Made by a program: the position numbers and the translations under genes
Source: Rutpela maculata
Lineage: Eukaryota > Arthropoda > Insecta > Coleoptera > Cerambycidae
Direction of reading: 5' to 3'
Assembly: GCA_936432065.2 (NCBI GenBank)
Contig: OW386286.2
Location: 117,019,519-117,083,518, forward strand
DNA: 64,000 nucleotides
The notes under the pieces: generated by a model
Seen by the model: only the letters and a program-made list of their open reading frames with translations
Database searches by the model: none
Told to the model about the DNA's origin: nothing
In this document: piece by piece, positions 20,200 through 34,112 of the stretch
Numbering within the stretch: the stretch's first letter is position 1
Layout of the letters: every line of letters starts with the position of its first letter

Positions 20200-20535
20200 T
20201 CAATGTTTTTAATACAAATATATGCTTCATCGGATCCTAGCCCGGGGCCAGCCAGACAACCACGGTGAACACCGCCGTGGCGAGTGTGAGGCTGGACGGG
20301 GTAGGTCCGGTTTGGCTTGGAGAAAAATAGAAAAGTAGCTCCTGTCTTCTGTAGGCAGGCTTAAAGACTAGGTTAAAATTATAATGTGTCCACATGGACC
20401 TAAAATGAATATAAAAATAAACACAATTCTATAAAAACGTTTGTAGGCAAGAGCACTTAATAATTTTGATTATTGATACGGGAAACAACTAAACGAAAAA
20501 ACCTGTTCGTTGGAATGGGATGGATGGCAGGGATG
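20200..20535 (-). mobile_element. 5'-truncated copy of the Jockey-like LINE, 3' UTR only
   Basis: The minus strand matches the 3' UTR of the LINE at 12753-16206 in order: TTTTTTCGTTTAG, AAGTGCT, AAACCGGACCTACCCCGTCC, CGGGCTAGGATCC, then ATTGAATAAAATG at the 3' end. The copy is diverged and has no coding part. Confidence 0.7.
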
Positions 20536-20720
20536 GCCATCTTTGGAAAAAACCATATAACTCTTGGTGGACAGCTTCTCTGCCAAATGTAGCCAGGGTA
20601 GTGTTCATGGTGGATCGTTTAAATTTGAGTTGGTATATTTTGTTTTATTTTTTGGCCTCGACCAATTTTTCACTAAATCGGTCGGGGAAGTGATAGCTGT
20701 CAAATTTTTGGTTCCAATGT

Positions 20721-21129
20721 TTCTCTGGGGACTTTGGTTTTTGAAAAATGTTTAGGTTGGTACCAATGTCTTAAATTGTTTTTAGGTTATGTAGTACTAT
20801 TTTTAGGTTATGTTGCCGGAAGAATTTCCGGCGGGATGCCGGAAGTAGCGGAAATAGTTTTTAAAATATAATGTCACTGTCACTTTTAAAGTTTTATTGG
20901 AAAAAACTCACTGCGTTCCGGTGGGGTTGCTTACACTTGTAGGGCTTGTAAGCGGTTCAGGATGGCCTCTCACACTATCCCTGGGCTTTATAAACGTCGA
21001 AAAAACTTATAATCTCTCGATGCACTTGACACGTCAAAAATACTCAGCATACAGTCTGCACGCTTTAACACACTAGCAGAGAACTTATACCACAAATGGA
21101 CCCGTAGTATTTTTTGGGAATTTTCCTTT
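20721..21129. other. No feature seen
   Basis: A few short repeated words (TTTTTAGGTTATGT twice, GCCGGAAG twice). No gene is supported. Confidence 0.4.
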
Positions 21130-21950
21130 GAGTCCATTTAATAAAATTTGACATTTTTCTGAAAATTTGACATTTTTATGAAGTGACATTTCTCCGAAAC
21201 TTTGACATTTTTTCGAAAATTTGACATTTCTCTGAAGTGACTACTCCGAAAATTTGACAATTTTCAAACATTTAACATTTATCTGAAAGGTGACATTTTT
21301 CTGAAAGGTGACATTTCTTCGAAAATTTGACATTTTTCCGAAAATTTTACATTTTCCTGAATTTTTGACATTTTTCTAAAAAGTGACATTTCTCTGAAAA
21401 TTTGACATTTTTCTGAAGTGACATTACTCCGAAAATTTGACAATTTTCAAACATTTGGCATTTTTCTGAAAAGTGACATTTCTTCGAAAATTTGACTTTT
21501 TTCAAAAATTTGACATTTTTCTGAAAAGTGACATTTTTCTGAAAATTTGGCATATTTCTGAAAAGTGACATCCCTGAAAATTTAACATTTTTTCGAAAAT
21601 TTGACATTTTTCTGAAAAGTGACATTTTTCCGAAAATTTGACATTTTCCTGAATTTTTGACATTTTCCTGAATTTTTGACATTTTTCTGAAAAGTGACAT
21701 TTCTCTGAAAATTTGACATTTTTTCGAAAATTTGACATTTTTCTGAAGTGACATTACTCCGAAAATTTGACAATTTTCAAACACTTGGCATTTTTCTGAA
21801 AGGTGACATTTCTTCGAAAATTTGACGTTTTTTCGAAAATTTGACATTTTTCTGAAAAGTGACATTTTTCTGAAAATTTGACATTTTTTCGAAAATTTGA
21901 CATTTTTCTGAAAAGTGACATTTCTCCGAAAATTTGATATTTCTTGGAAA
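21130..21950. repeat. Minisatellite of TGACATTTTTCTGAAAA units
   Basis: About 820 bp built from degenerate units of 17-20 bp that alternate GAAAATTTGACATTTTTCTG and AAAGTGACATTTCTC. Higher-order blocks recur, such as GAAGTGACATTACTCCG near 21415 and 21745. Open frames in it (rich in NVKFSKKC-like repeats) are by-products of the absence of stops and not genes. Confidence 0.9.
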
Positions 21951-22044
21951 TAAAAAAAAAAAATTTCGTGACTCGTCTTGTAAAAATATTTTTTTGATAT
22001 CATCAGTTCGCCTATTATAAGAATTTTATGCTTTTACGACGTCA

Positions 22045-23011
22045 CACAGTGGGTCAGGTTGAACGTTTTTTGGCCAAAACTCTGAAACTCCTGGAAACGC
22101 CTCAAAATCAACAGGCATTGAGAGGAAAAATAATGAAAAAAATCCCATCGATAAATGGGGGTGGGTTTCAGGGGTGTAAATTAAAATAATTGAATAAAAT
22201 TGTGAAAGTTTGGATTCGAATAGAATATTGCCTCCAAATTTTAGGAAAAATGGTTAAAAAAATTCCACCGATATATAAGGCTGGGTTTCAGGGGGTGGAA
22301 ATTGAAATAATTGGATAAAATTGTGAAACTTTGGATTCGACTAGAATATTGCCTCCAAATTCAAGAAAAAATGGTAAAAAAATTCCATTGAACGATTTCA
22401 TGAATTGAAATAAATCAGTCATTACAATATCACTAATTATTTTACTCCTAAAATTGGGTATTTTTAACCTAAATTAACGTATTCAAAACGCCTTAATGCA
22501 AAAAACGGCAACGAGGGGCAGCTGCAATTCACAGAATATATAGAGAACACCATATTCAATATTATTAAAAAAATTATAAAGGTAAAGCTTGCGAAAGTGA
22601 AGTGTAACAAAAATGAAAAGTTTCATTTTAATCAAAATTTACGGCTAAAACCGCTCACTCGCTAGAAGGCTATAATTCGGACACCAAATAACAAATAAAG
22701 TCAACTAACTGCCTACAATAAAGCTATTGCCTTGTTCTATGCCAGACATGGCCGATTCGTTCAATTGAGGGCAAAAAACCAAAAATTCACAGTCGTGTAA
22801 ACGCTAAATTTTTACTGCACAATTTTAAACTTGAACACGTGTTTCCTTCTCGAGCTGTAGAATGCAAATGCGGCAGGATCAAGGCCTTTTGTTTCCCCAA
22901 GAATAGCGTTAACCCTTACCAAAAAGCATGTTTGTTACTCATTTTTCGGGAGTTGATGAAATTTGGTACATTTGAGTTTTGGCCAGAAATCTCTTAAAAT
23001 GACCCACTGTG
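22045..23011. mobile_element. Transib-like non-autonomous element with CACAGTG ends
   Basis: A 967-bp element. Both termini read CACAGTGGGTCA inward and, exactly 20 bp after the CACAGTG heptamer, both have GGCCAAAACTC. Flanks are the perfect 5-bp duplication CGTCA (22040-22044 and 23012-23016). CAC-type heptamer ends and a 5-bp TSD are characteristic of Transib transposons, relatives of RAG. The interior contains two tandem blocks of about 120 bp (TGGGTTTCAGGGG, TTGCCTCCAAATT) and no ORF. The Transib assignment is inference from the ends. Confidence 0.72.
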
Positions 23012-23016
23012 CGTCA

Positions 23017-24216
<1,200 letters not shown>

Positions 24217-24328
24217 CTGACCGTATTTGTGACAAACCATCCTCAAATGTATTTGTGGAAGCTTTGCTAATATGGTTGCCTGCCGATCAGGTAAAAATTC
24301 TCCTTTTCGTAGATATGTCTCATTTTTC

Positions 24329-24770
24329 GATACACTCCGTAGTTAAGAAGTTATAAGGTGCATATATTTCTGACGACGTTTGCCACTAATACTATGTACG
24401 TGTGTAAAATGTATTCCATAAATCTACTGTGTATCATGTACGCCACATATATATTTAATGAATGTGTGTATGAAATATCAGTAAAAATACGAATTTCCAA
24501 TATTACAATTATATTTAATAAAGATATAAGTGTATCTGTTTGTCATTCACAACATTCTAGCTAACATTTAGATACACTATTTAATTAATAATCACAGATT
24601 ACGTTATATATTCCTATATAAAATTTGTTACGTATTTAATAATTTGTCATTAGGTCAATCCTTTAGAAAACTTTTATGTACGATAAGTAGATAGGCACAC
24701 AAGCTTTTGTTTAACTTGCTTTGTATGTATGTTAGTTTGTATGTTGTTAGCTTGTATGTTAGTATGTTTA
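24329..24770 (+). repeat. Local duplication, copy 1
   Basis: Begins GATACACTCCGTAGTTAA and matches 27357-27790 through GTAAAATGTATTCCATAAAT, GTACGCCACATATATATTTA and CTTGCTTTGTATGTATGTTA. Copies are diverged and about 3.03 kb apart in direct orientation. Each is followed by ACTTCCAC-family sequence, so a larger block was duplicated. Confidence 0.8.
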
Positions 24771-24882
24771 GTTCAAATCTTGCAAGTCAATTTTGAACGA
24801 CTTAACGACGGTCGATTGAATTTTGCATACACATGTAGTTCTGGTAACCATGCCATAATATGGTACTAAAAAGAGTATTTTT

Positions 24883-25548
24883 ACTTCCACATCCAGTGGA
24901 AGTATAGTAACGACAAAAAAAATGTTTAAAAATTTTTATTGTTCAAATGGGCGTAGAATGTCATGAAACGTCGAGATTTTAAGTTCGAGCGAAAAAAAAT
25001 GTCTGTCTGTCTGTCGGTCTGTAACTTTTTTTTGTGCACACGTTTACTCTGGAACCGTTTGAGATATTGACTTGAAATTTGGTACATATCTCTACTTTAA
25101 CGAGATCTAGAACTAAATTATATTTTCATCTTGTTCCGTCGAAGGATTGGGGGGTAAATTGGTAAATTTGGGATAAATATGTAAATCAAGCAGGTAAGAG
25201 TTTATAAAATTGGTATTTAGCATATACAAGAGAAACTCAAAAAAATTTTGGCATTAGCTACACCTATTACCACCCCCACCCCGTTATTAAAGGAGATGAA
25301 AAAAAATTGTGATTTAGTGAAACCTCAAAATATTTTTTTACTTTATCCACCCCCACCACCACCCTCTATCACCACCCCCACCCCACTACCGATGTGGGGT
25401 ATCGTTTTATGGGTTTTTGGGGTAGAATATTTCAAATATTATATTATATATTATTAAAGTTCCATAAACAATTATTTCCACACACAAAATTTTTTCGTTG
25501 TGAGTGACTTGGATAGGAAATGTGGAAGTAGCGATTCCTTGGCCAGCG
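24883..25548 (+). mobile_element. ACTTCCAC-family repeat, copy D
   Basis: Near-consensus copy from ACTTCCACATCCAGTGGAAG to GGCCAGCG, preceded by TTTTT and followed by GTTTTTTT. This is one of the best copies for defining the family. Confidence 0.88.
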
Positions 25549-26019
25549 GTTTTTTTCTTTTAAAGTGCATGTACTTTACGGTGGTGTTTGGAAAGAAAAA
25601 AAAATTAAACTTAAACCAATTTTTTGGATTTTAATTTTAATTATGGATATTGCACGTATAAACAATTTCAAATAACTACGTCATTTTTTGTGAAACCAAA
25701 AAACGATAAGTGAATTATGAAAGTATATGAAATAATCAACGTTTAAAAAAAGAATTATGTTCTACTTGCATCTGAATCCGTGATACGTTAGTTTTTGTTC
25801 CAAAATGATTATATTTCTCTCTCTGCTAGTTGAAAATTATCCACAACTAAAATTTTTTAAATTACATTGCATAAAGCATCATTGAGAACATAACGCACGT
25901 TCGAAAAAAAAATTATCTCCCCACCTCTTAAATATTGTAACTAGACAACTAACTTAATTAATGGTATACATCCATTTTCCGCATTTGAGCCTTTTTTTTT
26001 AAACATTTTTGGTCTTTTT
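25549..26019. other. No feature seen
   Basis: AT-rich spacer between two direct copies of the ACTTCCAC family. No ORF or structure is supported. Confidence 0.4.
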
Positions 26020-26712
26020 ACTTCCACGTCGAGTGTAAATATAGTAACGACAAAAAAAATTTTTTAAACTTTTATTGTTCAAATAAGCTTAGAATGTCAT
26101 GGAACGTCGAGATTTTAAGTTTGAGTGAAAAAAAAATTATGTCTGTCGGTCTGTCTGTAACTTTTTTGTGCGCACGTTTACTCTGGAACCGTTTAAGATA
26201 TTGACTTGCAATTTGGTATACATATGTATTTTAACGAGATCTGGAAAGAGATTATATTATCATCTTGTTCCGTCTAAGGGTTGGGGGGTAAATTGGGGTG
26301 AATTGGGGTAAATAGGTAAATGAAGCAGGCAAGAGTTCATAAAATTGGTATTTAGTATATACAAGAGAAGCTAAAGTCTCAAAAAAATTTTTGGAATTAG
26401 CCACCCCCAGTACCACCACCACTCCATTATTAAAGGGGATGAGAACAGATTATGATTTAGTGTGTGTACCGTGTACAAGAACCAAAAACCTCAAAATATT
26501 TTTTTACTTCATCCACCCTCCACTACCCCCCTATCACCACTCCCACCCCACTACCGATGTGGGGTATCGTTTTATGGGTCCTTGGGGTAGAGGATTTCAA
26601 ATATTATATTATTAAAGTTCCATAAACAATTATTTCCACATATAAATTTTTTTCGTTGTGAGTGATTTGGATAGAAAATCTGGATGTGGAAGTAGTGATT
26701 CCTTGGGCAGCG
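26020..26712 (+). mobile_element. ACTTCCAC-family repeat, copy E
   Basis: Full-length direct copy, left end ACTTCCACGTCGAGTG, right end TTGGGCAGCG, with T-rich flanks on both sides as in the other copies. Confidence 0.85.
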
Positions 26713-26827
26713 GTTTTTTTCGTTTTATTAGGTACATTTAAATAATAATTTTTTTTTACGTTTAATTACATTTAATTTTATTTCAAAATTACATCTTAGT
26801 ATTACGTTTTAATATTTATATATTTTA

Positions 26828-27188
26828 TACATTAGCCATTCATTCTACACCCCCCGTTACCACTCCGTTATCAAATGGGGTAAAAAAATAAAATTGTGAT
26901 TTAGTGTGTGTACAAGAGTCAAAGGCCTCAAAGATTTTTTTTGGTATTAGTCACACCCTCTACCAATACCATCGCCACTCTGGCGCTATTATTATAGAGG
27001 GTAGAAAATTGTGTATACAAAAATTTTTTGGAGTTAGCCCCTCGACAACCACCGCATGACATATCGTTTTTTTATTATTTTATTATTATTATGTTTTTAA
27101 TGCCTTATATATTATTAAAGTTCTTTCGTTGTAAGAGACTTGGATAGGAAATCTGGATGATCTGGAAGTAGTGATTCCTTCGGCAGCG
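26828..27188 (+). mobile_element. ACTTCCAC-family repeat, 5'-truncated diverged copy
   Basis: Retains the C-rich blocks (TTACCACTCCGTTATCAAAT), GTGTGTACAAGAG, and the right end AGTGATTCCTTCGGCAGCG. The downstream flank (TTTTTAATTTTTATTACTAT) is shared with the copy ending at 28348, showing that the two are duplicates. Confidence 0.7.
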
Positions 27189-27356
27189 GTTTTTAATTTT
27201 TATTACTATTAATATAAGTTTTTATTCATATTCTAGTCACGTTTCTTTTTAAATTAAAATAGGTATTTCGCGCCATTTGTGCTATCTTATATACAGTATA
27301 TATGGTCCTATTTTATAGTCCTGTTAAAAGTATTTTGTAAAAATAGAATAATAATT

Positions 27357-27790
27357 TTTTGATACACTCCGTAGTTAAAAAGTGATAAGGTACATATATT
27401 TATGACGGCGTTTGCCATTAATACTAAAATTTGTAGGTGTGTAAAATGTATTCCATAAATCTACTGTTTATGATGTACGCCACATATATATTTAATGCCT
27501 GTGTGTGTGATATATCAGTAGAAATACGAATTTCCCTTAATATAATTATATTTAATAAAAAAATAAGTGTATCTGCTTGTAGTTCATAACATTTTAGCTA
27601 AAATTTAGATATAATTTTAAATTAATAATCACAGATTACGTTATACGTATCTGTAGAAAATTTGTTACATATTTGATAATTTGAAATTATGTCAATCTTT
27701 TAGAAAACTTTTATGTACGGTAAGTAGTTACGCCCATTTATTACAAGCTTTTATTTAACTTGCTTTGTATGTATGTTATTTAGTACGTTT
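27357..27790 (+). repeat. Local duplication, copy 2
   Basis: Direct-repeat partner of 24329-24770. The two share the order of all recognisable words but differ by many substitutions and small indels, so the duplication is old. Confidence 0.8.
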
Positions 27791-27837
27791 GGTTCAAATC
27801 CTGCTATTCAATTTTGAAACATAGGCCTTAATTTTTT

Positions 27838-28348
27838 TTTATATTAGCCTCTACCCACCCCCGTCCTATTATTAAAGGGAGTAGAAAATAAAATTGGGAT
27901 TTAGTGTGTATATAAGAACCAAGAGCCTTAAAATGTTTTTGGCATTGGCCACTTCGTCTACCACCTCCGTTACCACTCATACATTCATACTCCATTATTA
28001 AACGAGGTAAAAATATAAAATTGTGATTTAGTGTGTGTACAAGAGCCAAAGGCCTCAAAGAATTTTTTTGGTATTAGCCACACCCTCTACTACCCCCATC
28101 GCCACCTTCACCCTAATATTAAACAGGGTAAAAAATAAAATTTTGTCAATCCAAAGAACCAAGGCTCTCAAAAATTTTTGGCATTAACCACCCCCTCTAA
28201 TACACCAACCACCGTGTGACATCGTTTTTTTAATATTTTATTAATATTATTATTATTTTTAATGCCTTATATATTATTAAATTTCTTTCGCTGTAAGAGA
28301 CTTCGATAGGAAATCTGGATGTGGAAGTAGTGATTCCTTCGGCAGTAG
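27838..28348 (+). mobile_element. ACTTCCAC-family repeat, diverged composite copy
   Basis: Contains three successive versions of the C-rich part (near 27850, 27960 and 28085), then CTGGATGTGGAAGTAGTGAT and CGGCAGTAG. Together with its 3' flank it duplicates 26828-27280. Confidence 0.65.
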
Positions 28349-28381
28349 TTTTTAATTTTTATTACAATTAATATTAGTTTC

Positions 28382-29005
28382 CAGTGGCGGCTGATGAAAT
28401 TTCAATATTTTTTTTCTCGTCTGTGGCGCATGGGACCCATACGAAATTTGGGAAATAACATCTAGAGAAGCATTTCTTTAATGATCCCTAAAAAAATTTT
28501 GAAAAAGCAGTTTGCGAAAAAATTTTTGAAAATTCGTTAGCCTCCCCTGGGTCTAGGTACTCCTGTTTATTTTTATTTTTTTTTTGTCATATGCATTTGA
28601 CTTTTCATAAAAATACAACAACAGATTTTGGAGTTTATGAAAATATTTTCATTACTAACTGAGATACAACGAATTGAAATATTGTAATTTGTTAAATTGT
28701 AAATTACAAAATTTCAGTTCATTGTATTTCAGTTAGTAATGAAAATATTTTCAAAAACTCCAAAATCTATTGTTGTATTTTTATGAAAAGTCAAATGCAT
28801 ATGAAAAAAAAATAAAAATAAACAGGAGTCCCTAGACCCAGGGGAAGCTAACGAATTTTCAAAAATTTTTTCGCAAACTGCTTTTTCAAAATTTTTTAGG
28901 GGTCATTAGAGAAGTGCTTCTCTAGATGTTATTTCCCAAATTTCGTATGGGTCCCATGCGCCACACACGAGAAAAAAAATATTGAAATATCACCAGCCGC
29001 CACTG
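28382..29005. mobile_element. hAT-type palindromic MITE, copy 2
   Basis: A 624-bp near-perfect palindrome with ends CAGTGGCGGCTG and CAGCCGCCACTG. TSD TTAGTTTC is perfect on both sides (28374-28381 and 29006-29013). The matching unoccupied site lies in the duplicated block near 27220 (AATATAAGTTTTTATTCATA), so the element inserted after that duplication. Confidence 0.93.
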
Positions 29006-29013
29006 TTAGTTTC

Positions 29014-32000
29014 TTTCTATTCATATTCTAGTCACGTTTCTTTTTAAATTAAAATAAGTATTTCGAAGATGTTTCTGTCATAATTTCTTTGCCTTTTATT
29101 CTATAAAAATAGTTAAAAAAAATTATTTGAAAGACTAATTTATTAATAGTCTAAGGAGAAAAAAATTTTTCTCTACGACTTGATGGTATTCCAAAACAAT
29201 TGCGACTCAATTTTCAAATTTGTTATTGTATTTTAGGTGTTGTTATAAGCATTTCTACTTGAAATTTGATATGACGTTGATTAGTTCCACTAGAACCACA
29301 TTTTTTTAAGTTATCTGGTATCGTAACAGAAAACCAGATTGTTGGTTATGAAATTGCGAAGAAAATTGGAACTGTGCCATCTTTTTCGTAAATAACAAAA
29401 CAATTAAGATCGATCTTTTTTAAACAGTTGACAATAACTTAAGTGATAATATATATGATTTAATGAAACTTTCGAAAAATATGATTCTAGGGAAACAAAA
29501 TACCTAATTTTCAGTCAAAATGTAAATATTTTTAAACATTTCTGTTAATACCACTAAAAAGTACAAAAAACCCATATTCTAAAAACAATTATGTTGTTCT
29601 GCGACTTAATGTACTTAAACAATTGCGATTTTTAGGCACTATTATACATTTTTTTATTTTAAATTAGACATTTATTATTACTATTATTGTTATTTTCGTG
29701 AATTGCTTAAAGATGATTGATCGTAATTGTTTTTATTTTCCGCAACTTAACAATTTGAGTAATAATATTTTAGTTTTGTTCGCAATTTCATAACGAACAA
29801 TCTGTTTTCAATATATTGCGAATTTTTTTGTAAAACCAGAGATATTTTAGAAGAACTGCGAAAAACACAGTATGACACCTTTTGAAAAAATACTGTAGGT
29901 ATTGTACAATCGGCAAATAAAAATTGCCCAAAGTAGATCATGTTTTTACGATTAAAGAAATTAAAGAAATAAAAAGACATGTATTTCTCAAAAAAGGCAG
30001 ATAGAAAATTGCATTTACTGCAATGTATACATAAGTTTCATTGACTTTTATTACAGACTTTTTTCGGTTGGTCTTTGAATATGAATGAGGAGGAAGCAAT
30101 TATGTTGCCTAATTATTTCTAGCACGACTAATAAAAATATGAGGGGGATCCAATATTTGACACCTTAAGCCAAAAATGTATAAATATTTAAAAACAGCGC
30201 CGCTACTCGACTGTGCTACCAATATTAAAATATTAAAATTATGTGTTTTAAATATGGCAGAAAATTTTAAAAGTTGTTAATTTTAACTCAACATGTGGCA
30301 GGCCATAAAGGCATTACTAGCTCTGCAAATGGTTTGGGCTTGAAAATGAAATGCAGGTCATTTTATCCCTCGACAACCTTTAATGGATCTAAATGCAAAG
30401 CAATCGGATTCACAACAAAAAAGATCCTATTATAAGTGAATATGATACTATAAGTATATTAAATCGTACCTCTGAAATAAAAGAAGTAGGTGTCAGCTTG
30501 AAAAATAATTTTAGCTACCGAGGAGGAGGTGTTGGTCAAGTATTCGTAATATAAACATCACCACCCCCCAATTGGTTGTTTATTTTATTATTCACTGAAA
30601 CGTAAATTGTTGACACAAAAAATCGTACTAGTAAATTCAAAACATTAACTTTTACTACAAGCTGCCATATATTACTTATATTGATACAAAATTACCTATG
30701 GAAACAAAAAAGAAGTTTTAGGTAAATATATAGGGTGTCTCACTTAAAATTCCTGGTGCCATTTTATTGATAACTAAAAGAGATATTTGAATTCTGTTGG
30801 AAGTATTCATCAAAATATATAAATGACTTCAGTTTTTAATAAAAACGATCTCTCCACAAATTAAGATATAGATAACGTTGTGATGCAAAGCAATTTTTAA
30901 GGATTTAATGGATTTCCCATAATAATACATTCAACCGTGCAAATAAAAAAAATACATAATTTATATTTATTTGACATAATCTTATTTTAAACTTATCGAA
31001 AAGATATTTATTATTTATTGTATTTCTATAATATCGACATTATTTTTATAAGTTTGGTTTAATAGTTTATTACATCTTTTGGGTGAAATACTTGAAAATA
31101 AATAATTTTTGTAGATCAAAGGAAATAAGTTTAACAATAATGGGTAACCTGAGATCTGTTTTTAATGATACCAAAAACTAATCAATCTTTCATGGAAAGC
31201 GTAGAGGAAATGGATCATGCTGTAGTTTGAGAATTCCTATCCCGAAATGGATAAGGAAGCGTCGACTAAACGGTATACAAAATCAAAAACTAGATTCTTA
31301 TGCAGAATTTTCTATCGGATTCAAATTTCGACGGTTTATATGGAATTGCAAAAATAGAACAAAAAGTATTTGTCTGCAAAAACCGCAAAAAATATGAAAA
31401 TATGTATGCAATTATCTTTTTAGTTCTTACTCAATATCGCCATTAAAAATATCAAACGTATATTTCAATAAAACAGCATTCAAACTGTTTTTTAGCTGTA
31501 GCCAGACTAAAAGTGAACCTTACATGAAGTTTTATAGTAAATATTTAGAGTTGACTTTTCTATTTAATGATTGATTTTAATTGCCTTCAAGTAAATATAT
31601 CCCATGCACTAAGATTCTTTTACATTGTACGTGTCATTAGTTAGTGCGTTTTACTAGGCTTCTTAAATTATTGTTTCAGACAGCTTCATAGAAAACATAG
31701 TTCCAATAATGATGAAAAAAGAACCAAAGCCTGAAAGTTTCAATTTACATTCAATTTGTAAGACTTACAAACTGCTGTAGTTATTATCGTTGCAGTGCAG
31801 CAAAACCGCAATGCAAACGAATTTATGTAAACAATTATGAATAATGGCACGTCGTATTTTTGTGTGCTTCTTCAAAAACTTAATAAAATTTTGTTCTGAA
31901 ATTATAATGAAACAGTTCGTACAATATGCAGTTAATATAAAACGCCTCTAGCGATCACTCTGTATGATGGAAATGGTCCAATTTCTATCAAGTATTCTGC

Positions 32001-33600
32001 TATTACATCAAATAAGGATCATAATGCATTTGTAGTTTTTCTATAAATTTAATAATATAGTTAAATTTATTTTGAGAAAAATCATAAAACATTATTTTTT
32101 ATTATTTAGTCTCATATAATGTTATTTTTCAATTTGTTCACGACATATAAAATCTTGTCATTAGCAAACATTTTTGACTTAGTGAAAATTTCACTTTCCT
32201 TGAAACCAAAGTGCTACTTAAAATTTCTTTAAGAAAAATACGTACTTATATATCTGCTTTCTATTTAAAAAATAAGTCAGTCTTCAGTTAGTCAAATCTT
32301 TCTCGTTATTATTAGACACTTTACGAGTACCTAGGTAAAATTTTATTACGGTCGCTCAGTTAAATTCTGTAAAAATAGCGCGAAAATGATAATATCTACA
32401 GTTTATTCCCAATGATTCATCTTCAGGTAGTTAGTTTCAAAATTTAGAACACGTAATGAAAATAGATTATATGCACTTTATATATTATTTTGTGTTTGTA
32501 CATTTTAGCATGTTTTATCAAGTATGCTTTCTTTTCATGTTTGATTTAATAAATACGCACTTAGTTATTGTTAATTTTTTAAATTCTCTTAATATTATAC
32601 AGTATGTCCACCGGAAGAAAGGAAACTTTTTATCTGCAAGTTTTTTTCACGAAAAGCAAGAAATTTATATTAATTATAGAAAATAGATCAAACAAAAACT
32701 TTTTATTTTCATGCTCATACTAGGCTTTCAGAAACAATAAGATCATAATCCGTAAAAGTAATTATAATCTGCACCAGTAGTACAACCACACCAAATTTAT
32801 CCAATATCCAATTCTATCCAATATATGCTTTACTAAAAGATAAATATGAAAGATTTTGAGAAATTGCTTAAAAGAAAAAGTGAAAACATAACAGCACCTA
32901 TTAAAAATTTCACTGGAAGATTATTATACTCTTCGCAACTAGGAAAACGTTGGTGATTGAATTCTGAACGACTTTCAAAATGTCCATCCGTCCGTCCGTC
33001 TGTCTGTCGGTATGTCCGTCCGTCACGTTTCCTTTAAGCACGGTAACATAAGAGTGAAAAGTCCGATTGTATTTAATATTATTTTTCATTATATATATTT
33101 TTTGCTGTGCAAATTATGTAAGTATGGAAAACTATTATTAAGACCATAAGCAATATTCGTGATTTTTTTTCGGGCTGAGGCAATGCGATTTAATATCTTT
33201 TTGGAGTACTTAAAAATTTAATTTAGCAATTATAGAAAGTTAAAGAGCCAGAAAATTTCTTTGAATTTATCAAAGTAAAAATTATATAATTTGACAACAA
33301 TCCCCAGATTATCGTAATTTTTTCTAAAATTGGATGTTTAAAGACTTAAAAAACATACTAAATCTCATTGCCTCGGTCAAAAGAAATGACGAATATTGCT
33401 TGTGGTCTCAATAATGGTTTCCCATACATAGTTACCCAGAAAAGTAGGATAACATACAAAAAAAATGTATTGTTAATTTTTTTGTTAAAATAAAACTTAA
33501 AAATATTTAAAAAAACGATATGATTGTTTCAACGTATATTTTCACGTTTCGGCGAAGCGTTCGTTTTTTTTTTCAACTCTAATATACCGGATACCCACGA
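29014..33600. other. AT-rich DNA without a recognised gene
   Basis: No credible coding region. Features noticed: ATATAGGGTGTCTCACTTAA (30727) and ATACAGTATGTCCACCGG (32599), both typical of transposon ends in insects, the second matching the TIR of the mini-MITE at 49704; and a GTCCGTCCGTCTGTCTG run (32990) of a dispersed repeat whose counterpart is near 39700. Small ORFs, such as 76 codons at 32456, show no features beyond AT-rich composition. Confidence 0.5.
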
Positions 33601-33631
33601 GATCAGTTACACCACCACATCTTTTATTTTT

Positions 33632-33960
33632 AAGGAATCACTACTTCCACATCCAAATTTCCCATTCAAGTCTCTTTAATCGAAAACATCTTGATACTAT
33701 ATTTGCACTCTAGTAAGCGAAACTAATCGCTCATAGAATTTTAATATAATATTTGAAATCGTCGATAATATGTGAAGTCGTCAATTAAGTTAAACTGTTC
33801 GAATGAAAATGTGCGCACAAATAAAGTTACAGACAGAAGAACAGATACAAAATTTTTTTTCTGTCAAATTTAAGTCTCGACGATTCATTGCATTAGAATG
33901 CAATGCAACTTATTTCAACAAAAAAAAAAAAAGTGTTTTTTTACGATCACTATAATAGTA
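33632..33960 (-). mobile_element. ACTTCCAC-family repeat, partial diverged copy
   Basis: Begins AAGGAATCACTACTTCCACA, the reverse of the family right end, and continues through CAATTAAGTTAAACTGTTCG, AAGTTACAGACAGA and CTCGACGATTCATTGCAT. The middle C-rich blocks are missing. Confidence 0.65.
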
Positions 33961-34112
33961 ATACTTTTCGATTGACTAGTGCGGGCACTTACTAGGTATC
34001 ATAAACTTAAATACGACTTTCATTTTTCCTGTGCAACCGTTGAACCGTTCGCATCATGTCTTTCTCAAAAAGAATATCCAAGCCAAAACTTTTGAACTTC
34101 ATTGCACCTCAG

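Larger units (their letters stand above)
19776..20720. mobile_element. Possible composite TIR element holding a LINE 3' end
   Basis: Starts near GCCCAAGTGTCAATTTC and has palindromic subterminal words like the other CCCA-ended elements: CTGGGGATTCCCCAG, and a hairpin at 19818-19861 with arms AAGTTGGTT and AACCAACTT. The interior holds a tRNA-like box and a reversed LINE 3' end. The right end is uncertain (CTCTGGGGACTTTGG near 20720 may be part of it). The boundary is inference. Confidence 0.4.

Noticed and set aside
21347..22003. 218-residue minus-strand frame
   Set aside because: Produced by the TGACATTT minisatellite lacking stops; it has three overlapping frames of the same kind.
22045..23011. 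Genuine antigen-receptor recombination signals
   Set aside because: The ends match RSS heptamers, but the TSD and the flanking context show a transposon; no receptor gene segments are nearby.
28391..28397. Another CTGATGA hammerhead core
   Set aside because: It is part of the hAT terminal sequence; no GAAA with matching stems follows. The same applies to the CTGATGA at 10403-10409.
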